Source of the DNA: Sebastes aleutianus
Taxonomy: Eukaryota > Chordata > Actinopteri > Perciformes > Sebastidae
Assembly (NCBI GenBank): GCA_916700875.1
Contig: CAKAKS010000196.1
Coordinates: forward strand, 310,001 to 374,000
DNA: 64,000 bases
Reading direction: 5' to 3'
A program made the translations under genes and the position numbers. The notes beneath the pieces are model-generated. The model searched no databases. It saw nothing but the letters and a program-made list of their open reading frames with translations, and was not told where the DNA came from. Positions 47,542 through 61,059 of the stretch are shown piece by piece. How positions within the stretch are numbered: position 1 is the stretch's first letter; each line of letters opens with the position of its first letter.

Positions 47542-48330
47542 CACTTACAGGTTAAAGGAACAGTGTGTAACATTTCAGGGGATCTATTAGCAGAAATGGA
47601 ATATAATATTCATGACTGTGTTTTCATTAGTGTACAATCACCTGAAACTGATTGATGAGAATGTCATTAGTTTTGCAGGTCATGAACCAAACCAAATTTT
47701 GACCTGGTGCTCGAGGGACATTAACGGGATAGTTTGGGTGTTTTTGAAGTGGGGTTGTATGAGGTACTTATCCACAGTCAGTGTATTACCTACAGTAGAT
47801 GACGGTCGGCACGCCCCCAGCTTGGAGAAACAGATAGGCGCACCGGAGCAAAGCAATATACTGCTGTGACGACAGAAAAACGTATTTTAGCCACCTAAAA
47901 GAAAGGGTCACCCAAAAAACTTGATATCCATTTAAATGTACGTTATAATTAGAATATTTTCCGGCGAGGAACTGAACTGAAAGTGAAACGTATCTGTACT
48001 GTTTTTTGCCATCTGAGCCTGCTGACTTTGGCGAGAGCATAGATAAGTCTCACTTTCAGTTCAGAAAGGAGAAGGAAAGGGCTGTCTGACGGCAAGATAA
48101 AGCAGTTAAAATATTTTAAATAAAGCGTATACTTAAATGGATATTCATTTTCAAACTGGTGGCGTGCCGACCGTCATCTATTGTAAGTAATACACCTGCT
48201 ATGGATAAGCACCCCATACAACCCCTCTTCAAAACACCCAAACTATCCCTTTAAAACATTTCACTCAAACCCACAAATGTCAACCTCATGGTGGCGCTGG
48301 ACGAAAAGTCAGGTGATCACCAAAGTCATT
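47542..48330. mobile_element. TTAA foldback MITE (47725-48250) nested in another repeat
   Basis: The inner element is bounded by TTAA at 47721-47724 and 48251-48254, with termini CGGGATAGTTTGGGTGTTTT and AAAACACCCAAACTATCCCT; it is a shorter relative of 21002-21856. The host repeat (47542-47720, resuming after 48254) belongs to the family at 30386-30575. Confidence 0.8.
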
Positions 48331-50090
48331 TTAAAAATCAATCCTGATCAACCAGCAGAATCGCAGCAGCTCTAAAGAACCAACCAGCTTCTCAGCAGTT
48401 TATGGGACCTCAAAAAACCATGAAAGAGAAAAAAATACAAGACTTTAAAACCCTCCAAAATGTATGTGTTGCTTGGCAATTGTATGTTCAAAAAGTGTAA
48501 TCAGGAAAAAGCTGAGCTTTGTGACACAATCACTGCTTTCTTTGTTGCTTTGACGGTAAAATGGAAAAAAAAGGAAAAAAAAAAATACTTGGAAAAAGAT
48601 CTATTTTTGTACAAAGGTAATTTTATCCCTTGCTTGTGTACTCTGTCCTTTCCCCTTTTTCTTCTGCGGGCTGTCGTATACGTTGTGGAAAAGCTTATTC
48701 AACGAGGCAATTTTCAGATTGAAAATTTTTAAGGTGCGAGGAATTTTGTTGGCTTTGGCACCTCGGTAACTGTGTCGCCTTTACTTTGCCATTTTCAACC
48801 TGTCGCTGCAAGACGGGGAATGTCTTCTTTCATTATATTTTTGTCGATTTTTTTTTAAAAAAGGAGATGGATTTTTTTTGTCATCTGTTCTTTGTGGGTT
48901 GTTCTCTGATGTTCTATCTTTTCATGGACAGAAAAAAAGGTTATTAAAAAAAACTCAAAGTGAGCTCGACTGAGTCTGTGTTCAACGTTCAAGTAAAACA
49001 TCATGAAACATACAAAAACTGGTTTATTATTTAGTCGCAGGTTATAGCCGTCAAATGCAAACATGTATTCCACGAAAAAAAAAAAGAATCCAGGTTAACT
49101 ACGGAGAACAGAGCTTTGTGTTGCAGAACTACAGTAGGAGCTAATCGAAGCAGAGGAGGCCTTAAAAAACAAAGACAGCTAAAATAAATCACCATACGTC
49201 AGTTCAATATGTACAAATCCTAGAACACAAAATAACTGCATTTGGTCACCGTCGTAAACTGTTTAAAATTAGACATAGGAGGGAGGACTTAATTCTCCAA
49301 CAGGACTGTAAAAGATTCATAACATTTGGGGGCGTCTGTGACATCATACATCACATTTTATTGAGGCATTTTTAACTTTACTTCTCACGTACTTCTCAAC
49401 TTCAAATCCTGGTTTGTTGCCCTAAAAGGACTCTGAATATATCTTGCTATGAGCACACAGTGAGATCTGGCATTGGATATTAAGAACACTAATAGTGGTG
49501 CCACTTGAATAAATAACATCCGTAAGATGTCTTCTTTTTTTTTTTTTACACCTAGAGCTTGATGTCAAAATCGCCCTCTCCACCTTGAAGTCTGAAGACG
49601 ACACTACACAAATTCACAGACAAATTAAAAAGGCAAAAGAAATCATAGAAAGGCCAAATAAGCGTTACATTTATTGTACAAGACCAGAAATGCTCAGTTT
49701 ATATGACGCCGTGACATCAGGGTTAATGCAGTGTCAAAAAAAAATACTGAGCACCAGAACAGCAACATTGTTGTAAAGTATAACAAAACTTTCCCCGTGG
49801 AGACGACAAAATCTGGCACACGTTAACAGACACGTGGAATATATCTCAGATGTGACGAGGGTGGGTGGGGGTGGTGGGTGATTCGCGTCCGCTGCACGAC
49901 CGACTCCGGCTGATACTGTACGTGGTTGTCTCATTTTGGTTCTCCTCGCTGAATTTCATTACCCAAAAGCCCTCTGCATCCCGCAGGAGCTCTCTGTTAG
50001 AAAAAAAGTCCTCTTTTCTTACAACAAAATAATAGAAAAAAAAAAAAAGAAAAGAAATATGAATGGCCCCAAAAAGATCCAAAAGGGGGC
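48331..50090. other. Spacer and probable wdr5 3' UTR
   Basis: No exon of the gna14-like gene and no other coding is recognised. The wdr5 3' UTR must run leftwards on the minus strand from 50090. TTTATT hexamers on the plus strand (minus-strand AATAAA) occur at several places, e.g. 49023-49028, so the end cannot be fixed. Confidence 0.4.
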
Positions 50091-53911
<3,821 letters not shown>

Positions 53912-53943
53912 GGTGAGGAAATGGGCATCTATTGAGCACGATC
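53912..53943 (-). other. wdr5: wdr5 5' UTR part of the first coding exon
   Basis: On the minus strand an acceptor TTTCAG lies just before this stretch (forward CTGAAAC at 53944-53950), so 32 nt of 5' UTR precede the ATG, and a further non-coding exon lies upstream. Confidence 0.65.
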
Positions 53944-54159
53944 CTGAAACAGAGGAAAGCAGACATTGTTAGTAAGAGCCAGACAACCAAAGTGAAACAA
54001 TGCATAACCAACTGTGCATATAGTCTGAAGATTTTTAAAAAGGCACAGCAACATGCAGGGTTTAGATGTCTATCATTATTCAAATCTGAAATAGCCTAAC
54101 AGTGTTTAAAAAGGTCTGCAATATAAGGAGACAGCTGTGCCCCACATGTCACAACACAA

Positions 54160-55958
54160 CGATAATACGTCGATAATACTTTATTGTCAGACAGGTCTGA
54201 AATTTGTTTTGCATCACAGCAGCTCCATTTGCAACATCACAAAAAGGACAAAGACAAGAAACAAGGATACGTACATTTAAACATTACAATCACAGAAGAC
54301 GATATTCAGGGCCCTTCAACGTACATTTGATCTGGGATTAGGCTCCATATTTAGTTTTAGGATTGACTGGTGTACAAAAGAGTGCTTCAGTCTAACCTTA
54401 TTAAATCGTGGAACCCTGTATCTCCGATTTGATGGTAACAATTCATATTCACTGTTCAAAACACGGTTGGGGTCAGAGACGATGGTGTTAAACAGCCTTA
54501 ATATGCTACTCATAATGAGCAACTCATTATGATGCATTAGTGTATGATGTTAATTACAAAATATGTGTTTACATCATTATTATGTGCATACTGATCTCTT
54601 CCATGAATACATACATCATTTAATTCAAGTGAGTTTTAATTGCACTGTGCAGTAAAAGCAGGTGTTACATCAAAATCTGTCACCACCGAAATCTGTGACC
54701 ATCTGAGAGCCAGCAACACATGAGGTCACCATTTCTGAAAATGTGACCCCACTGGCTGTATCTGTGTAATAAAAAAAAACATAAATATAATTAAAAAAAC
54801 ATTTTTAATCTAAAGATATATTCACCATCCTGACGACAGCCGTCAAAAAATGGTGAATTAGGGGTTGCTGGTTCTCTGCGGTAACAGATTTCGGACATAT
54901 TTCGGTGTGACACCTGATTTAATTTTTTTTTTTAATTGAAGAAAATGAATTTACAAACATTAAGGCATTGTAATTTAAACTCAATACTTCTAACATGGAT
55001 AGGAAAGATAACTTAAATTATTAAAAAAAAATAATATAATAAAAATAAAAGAGGGGGTAGAAAATAATTCAAGAAACAAAAAAAGAAATGCATGAATAAA
55101 TAAATAAATAAATAATAAGACTGCACTCTTCCATAGTAGCTCTATCATCATCATATATCAGTTCTTCATAAGCAGCTCTGAGGAGACACTTTGCATGTTG
55201 TCCTTTCATTAGTCTTAAAGCACTGAGATGATCGTCCACCAGCAGTATCAGATTGTTCAATAACAAGGTCACTCTTAATGTCCTTCATGACACCTGACTT
55301 AATTGACAAGATGAGAAACTGCCATTTATGCTAATCATGTAAACTACGACAGCTATTTATATATATATATATATAGAGCAGACAACTCATAGCTAAGCAA
55401 ACCAAGAGGAATGACACTAATTCTCAGTAAATCTACTGTAAAATGAGGCATGTGTCCTGCTCTTGTTGTTAAAAACACATGAACCGTGTGGCTGTTTTCC
55501 TACTTTAGCTTAGCGTTGTTTAGCTATCTCTAGCTACCTAGCTGTTAGTTAGCTCACGTCAACTAGCATTGTTAGGGTTAAAAATGACCGAATAGAAACA
55601 TGTTATATATTCAGATATGACTATAAGACTGTCTAGTTGGGATCTAATTACAAAAAAGTTCGTGTTTAAACGCAATAAATGTATAAATATTAAACAAAGA
55701 AGCGACCCTGACAGTAGTTAGCTATTATTATGTTAACTGTACAGTATTGATTTACACATTCAGGGTTTAAAGCTCGACACAGAGAGAGAGATAACAACTC
55801 AATCTTAACATCCCTGGTTTAATAGGAGAGCTAAGTCTGATCGTGTAGCTTCAAAATGCCACTGATGCTGTTGACACATTTTGGTTGAGCTTTGCCACGG
55901 AGAGAGGCCTCCTCCATTCACACACAATGAGGGGATCAGTCAAAAAGACGACACTCAC
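54160..55958. other. wdr5 5' intron, no exon recognised
   Basis: It holds A/T-rich DNA, a CTTTATTGTCAGACAG repeat-like start near 54180, a (TAAA)n run at about 55095-55115 and an (AT)n run at about 55359-55374. No coding sequence is supported. Confidence 0.45.
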
Positions 55959-56160
55959 GGTGGTTTGATGCAGCTTCACGGTGGGATTGGTACTCCTCGT
56001 AAAGATTTTGAAGGAGAAAATGCGAGGATTTGTGTTCAGACGATCATGGAGGACGTCTAAATATCAAGTGGCTCGCTGCTGGATGCTCTGCCTGCCTGCC
56101 TGCGAGGAGAAGCGGGGAATGTGGTTGTGGAGGTGTCTGTCTGCGCATGTGCGTCAAACC
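55959..56160 (-). promoter_or_regulatory. wdr5: Candidate non-coding first exon and promoter of wdr5
   Basis: On the minus strand a good donor (ACC|GTGAGTGTCG, forward ACTCAC at 55953-55958) ends a moderately GC-rich stretch. Position and orientation suit the expected non-coding wdr5 exon. No TATA box is evident. Transcript data would be needed to confirm it. Confidence 0.4.
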
Positions 56161-56197
56161 TGAGAAGAGACGGAAGCCAGTGAGGGACTTAAAAGTG

Positions 56198-57518
56198 TCT
56201 TCTTCTTCTTCTTTAAAGTTTGTTGGCGGTTGGCAAACAACGATTTGGTGCATTACCGCCACATACTGGACTGGAGTGTGGAGCAGTAGATTGGCAGGAA
56301 AAAATTAAATAAATAAATAAAATTAAAGGGACTATTTGTAACTTTCAGAAATGCTTCTTAACAGCGACACCTGTGGCCGTGAAATCAGCGAAAGTCAGCG
56401 TCGGGGTCGCGCCTGCTCGCTCTAAATATACCTGAACGAGCATCACTCAAAACAGTGAGGCGACACAAGTCAGCTAAAACCACAATATCACTCTATATTT
56501 CAGCTGCTTGGCAGTAATGTTAGCTGACCAGACGAAGGTCTCTCCATGAACATGATTTAGATCTGATCCTAGTGTTGGCTTTTCCTGCCTAAGTGCAGGC
56601 TTTGGCAGCGGAGCTCTGCAGCGTTTCTCCCTGCTCTCTCCGCCCGCAGCCGGAGAGAGCAGAGGAGACACCGGCACCCGGTCGGTAACGAGAAGACAAC
56701 GTAAATCTCTGTAGAGCTCCGTCACTTCACAAGACACGGAAAACCTCTGTTGGTCTGGAGGAGCTGCAGCAGTTATTTCTGCACAAACGTCCCCTGTACA
56801 TTCACTAGATATTCTCAGAGCTAAACTAACTCTTCTGCAGTGTGTAGTGAGCGCGCGTTCACGTCTAGAGGTGGAGCGAGCTGAGCTGTCTGAGTGAAGG
56901 CGAGCAGGCAGAGGAGGAGGGTACAGCGGCTACACGCGAACGCGCATATGCGAGCGCGCATGTGTGACGACCCGCTACATTTATGCGCGTACAAAGTTAC
57001 AAATAGTCCCTTTAAATAAATAATTAAAATTAAAATTAAAAATAATAATAAAAGGTGCAAACACAAGGTGCAAACACAGACATACAAAAACAGTCACAAA
57101 CATAGAACATAACACAGTGAACAAAGTGCGATGGTGCAGCACAATAAAAAGTGGATGACAGGATATTAACAGAGTAAAGCAGTATAAAAGCAATCAGGTC
57201 TTTAAAAGTGCTATATATAAAAACCCAATGACTCTCCAGTAGTTCTCCTTGTATAAATACCTAATAAATAGATAAATAGAAGTGTCAGTGCAAATAGTAG
57301 TCCTGAAATGTCTGTTTCATGTCCAGCATGAGATGTGGGGAGGGAGGGGTCACGGATAGGAGATCCGAGAGCCTTTTTATTATTTATTTTATTTTATTTT
57401 ATTTTATTTCTGCACAATCTCCTGTTCCACTCTCCAGTGGTCCAGATGGTGGCGGTAATGCACCTCTAAGATGGTTTGCCAACCACCAATAAACACCAAA
57501 GAAGAAGAAGAAGAAATA
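56198..57518. repeat. Inverted-repeat pair bracketing a TTAA-flanked MITE
   Basis: The left arm (56198-56285: TCTTCTTCTTCTTTAAAG, GGTGCATTACCGCCAC) is the inverse of the right arm (57424-57518: GGTGGCGGTAATGCACC, AAGAAGAAGAAG). Between them is the element at 56327-57011. Whether the arms are two independent insertions or ends of one larger element cannot be told by eye. Confidence 0.6.
56327..57011. mobile_element. Complete TTAA-flanked MITE upstream of wdr5
   Basis: TTAA lies at 56323-56326 and 57012-57015, with termini AGGGACTATTTGTAACTTT and AAGTTACAAATAGTCCCT. It is the full-length relative of 1960-2541 and 5169-5334. The interior is GC-rich with many CpGs, so it could be mistaken for a CpG-island promoter. 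Non-coding. Confidence 0.88.
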
Positions 57519-57864
57519 CTTATGTTGTCCCTTATGTTGTTTTAGGAGTGGTTTTTACCAGTTTACCCTGCTGAAAAGTAAGTTTTAATCTGATTTATAA
57601 TGCCAATTTGCCATGTTTGTGCATGTTGGTAATTTTAACATGGTAAGGTCATTTTCGGAAGGTTTGTGGACTGTTTTGGGCTCAATTATTGGGAGTTTGA
57701 CTAATTTACCTCAAGGCAGTTAGCAAGATAATGGCACTAAAAGCAAACGAATGCACTGTCTAAAAGTAGCCTGCAATGTCGACTTGTAACGTTAGACATA
57801 TCCCCTCTTTGTCACCGTCAATACAAACTATTTTATATAGTTATATTAGCATGGCCCACCACAC

Positions 57865-58870
57865 TAGTGATGTGTCGGTCGCGAACGAGCTGGCTCAAAG
57901 AGCCGGCTCTTTTAAGTGAACGATGGGAGCCGGCTCCCGTTGCGAACGAGCTGGTTCAAAGAGCCGGCTCTTTGATAGGGTGAACTTCTACGCGCCACGG
58001 GCACTCCATGCACTGACTGTGACTGAAAATTGTTAATAATGTTCGTGCAACCAATCATGTGGTGACAGACAAGGATCATACGATCAAGCAGGGAGGGGCG
58101 GGGTGTGCGGCGCGCTGACGGTCTACAGGTACAGAGCAGGAGGGAGAGAAAGAGAGTCAATACAGCCAACACTAAGGTGCACATTAATTACAAAAATGGG
58201 CAGAAGGGATAGCACGGCAATAACCAGGTTGAGGCTGGGTCACTGTGGACTAAATCATGGGCTGGCACTGGTTTGTAAGCACCCAGATGGAAAGTGTATC
58301 TGTGGAGAGGCAGAGACTGTAAGTCATGTACTGATGGACTGTGCCAGATATCATGCAGAAAGAAGCCTCATGTAGGCAGAACTGTCAAAAACTGGCGTCA
58401 CAGACCACTCGTTAAAATCAATACTAAGCACAGCGAAACAACAAAGACTGTAATCGGCCATCTTCGTCGCACAGGATTTAAGCCAACCAATGGCGATCTA
58501 CAAGTGACCTGTGACCTCTGATGCGTAGTCTGCCACAAATTACAAAAGAAGAAGGAAGAGAGAAAGAGAGAGGAGTGCGGTGCGCGAATAGCAGACAAGA
58601 TGAGTGACAGTCGGAAACGAAGCAGCATGTAAAGTTATGATATTCTGGAAATTATAAGGTTTAGTATAATTATATTGAATAATTTAAGTGATATATGTGC
58701 ACACATAGTAATCATAGGTCAAAACAGCGCTAAATTTGGCTGAATTATAAAAAAGGCAGAAGTGGTACAATGAAGAGCCGTTTGGGAGCCGAAAGAGCCG
58801 GCTCGTCTTGGTTAGCTGAGCCAAATGATCTGGATCACTAAAAAGAGCCTGAATTCCCATCAGTGGTACA
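57865..58870. mobile_element. hAT-like element (AGAGCCGGCTC repeats) with a LINE fragment inside
   Basis: The left end carries GTGATGTGTCGGTCGCGAAC and two AAAGAGCCGGCTCTTT blocks; the right end (about 58780-58868) carries GAAAGAGCCGGCTCGTC and GAATTCCCATCAGTG. Inside, at about 58190-58375 on the plus strand, the frame ITRLRLGHCGLNHGLAL...CICGEAETVSHVLMDC resembles the C-terminal end of fish non-LTR retrotransposon proteins, so a LINE piece was captured or inserted. Confidence 0.6.
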
Positions 58871-59681
58871 AGCTCCAGCGCAGTAGGTGGCGGTGTCGGT
58901 TTACTATCCGCCTATGAAGCTCTATATCGGGGGAAGCAGAGCGCGCTCCTCATACCACTGACTTTTTGGTATCAGTCAGAAAGTTTTAAAGGTGCTCTAT
59001 AGTGCACTCTGGATAACTGGGCTTTCTATTTGGGCTTGTGTAGCATCTTCCGAAGCGTCCTGAACTCTCATTTTAACGTGCCTTCTTCTCATGAAAACGA
59101 GTTAGTAAACAACTCTACAACAATGGTGTCGACAGGTTGCCAGGTTGTGTGAGGATAACAGGTAACGTTAGCTAACTTGTTAAGGTAACTAGCTCTGTGT
59201 TGAAACTCGACCTCCTCAAAACAAAAGCAGGACTCTGGGAATTGACCATTGTATGCAAAGTCCTTAAGTTGGCAGTATGAGACTTAAGTTTATGCTAATG
59301 ACTACTCCTTATTTTGTAATGGCGACTTGTTGTTTACAAGTTTATGACACTGAGAACCAGCTAGCCAGTTAGCTTCAGTAAAGCTAACAACACACCAGCT
59401 GTAGCTGTAGATTCACACACGTTTGCTGGCTTTCCCTATATGTAAGATGGTGTGGTGCTTTATTTGTTGTACTTTTAAAAAACGAATTCTTTGCAAAGTC
59501 AGCTTTCACATGTGCCAAGAGTCAAGTGTCAACTAGTTAAAGCCAGTTGGTTAATTTATTGCACTTGCTGTAACTTACCTGTGAAGCTACACAGTCTCCT
59601 CTTCAATTGTGTTAAAAGCCATGTGTTTCCTTTTAAAAATGTCTAATTTGAGATGACTTTTGGCCACTTTCCCCCCCGACA

Positions 59682-59995
59682 AAGTGACAATAAAACACAC
59701 CCAAAATCACATTTTATTCTAAGATAGGGAAAGCCACAGTTTAACACTATTATGTAGTCATATTTACTATTATGTAGTCATATTATTTCTTTATATTAAT
59801 CTTGTCTCTGGGTGGAGGCTTCAGATAAGCCCAGTGTTTTTTTTTTGCCTCTTCCTGCACTGTATATTATTCTTTTTTTTTTTTTTGTTATGTTGTATAG
59901 TCTTAAATTGTACAAAATATATATGTAAATAAGTAAAAAACGTACAAAGTGACAATAAAACACCCCCAAAAATCACATTTAATCTAAGATTTGGC
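59682..59995. repeat. Repeat insertion flanked by about 50-bp direct repeats
   Basis: The phrase ACAAAGTGACAATAAAACAC and following bases occur at about 59683 and 59944. Between them lies a reverse copy of part of the 3905-4050 repeat (GGCTTCAGATAAGCCCAGTG, CTTCCTGCACTGTATATTAT). Confidence 0.6.
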
Positions 59996-60909
59996 TTTTT
60001 TCCTGATGGATTCATTGGCCTTTTGTTTAATTATTTAAAGTTGTGAAAGGTTTGGTGTAGATTTGAACTGCTACCATGACAAAATATTTGTGCTGTCTTT
60101 TTTTTTTCTGCCTCAAATATACTGCAGCGAGAAATAGATGCATGAAGTATATCAAATCAAATGATTTTTTTGCTTCTTCTCTGACTCCTCATTATTTGAG
60201 GAGTATATTATTGATTGATAAGATCACATGCGGTGCAATGAGACTTCCTTGTCTTTATTAACACTTCATATTGCATCCCCTCCAACTTGGTAGCACACAG
60301 CAGCTACTCTCTGGCTTGATTTCTTGTTTGTAAAAAAGACCATTTTTGTCAACACTTTACCCAGCTTAAAGCCATTCATGAACAACTCTCTGCGTACTCT
60401 GAAGTCCCTGTGATTAAACCAAAGAAGAAAAGAAAGCCACAGTTTAACACATTTTTTGTCATTAAAATAACAAAAAAAAAATGGAACAAACATTTCAGTC
60501 ATCACTGATATAGGCTCCTTGGCTTGTCCAAATTGTAAACAAAAACACCACATTAATTCATGTGAGCTGTTCATAAACATATTTTCGACTTCAATAATGT
60601 CTTATGTTGCATACCAAGTTGAACTCAGACCTGACAGTTTACCTTGGTATGGAGTCTATTGTGGGGTTTTTTTGGTCAAAATTTAGACTTAATATGTTTG
60701 CGAGGTTGTGTATTCTGCTGTGACCTTTTGTTTTTGAGAGTCCATCCCCATCACCCCTGCACTGCATCCAAATTTTAACATGGATCAACCATACTTGCGT
60801 TAGGCTACATTGTCAGTAGAGGCTGCCTGTCTGTCTGTATATATTTCTGGACCATAGGAATGATCTCTGACCTACCGCGCTCGCATAACTCTTGTTTTTA
60901 TGTCAACAG

Positions 60910-61059
60910 ATCACATTTTCTGGTGTGAAAACTATGAATGAAGTGAGCCGGCGTTCCCTCAGAGCTGTTGATGAGCTGACAGACGAAAGAATTCACAGAA
61001 GATAACAGAAACCAGCGGAGGTTGTGTTCACCTATTGGAGACCAGTCGCTGCTATCGTC
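60910..61059 (+). other. brd3: brd3 5' UTR part of the first coding exon
   Basis: An acceptor (TATGTCAACAG, ending 60909) starts this stretch, which leads into the brd3 ATG. A separate upstream first exon is therefore likely; one possible donor is AACAG|GTAACG at about 59160, which is speculative. Confidence 0.5.

Noticed and set aside
49585..49776. 63-codon frame downstream of wdr5
   Set aside because: Lies in probable antisense UTR or spacer; no family recognised.
47488..50090. Search for Gq exons 3-7
   Set aside because: No DVGGQ, NKxD, TCATDT or terminal NLV coding motif could be read in any plus-strand frame; only repeats and UTR-like DNA.
58103..58375. 90-codon frame with CxC...H...C pattern as a zinc-finger gene
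   Set aside because: Matches the C-terminal region of fish non-LTR retrotransposon proteins and sits inside a transposon.
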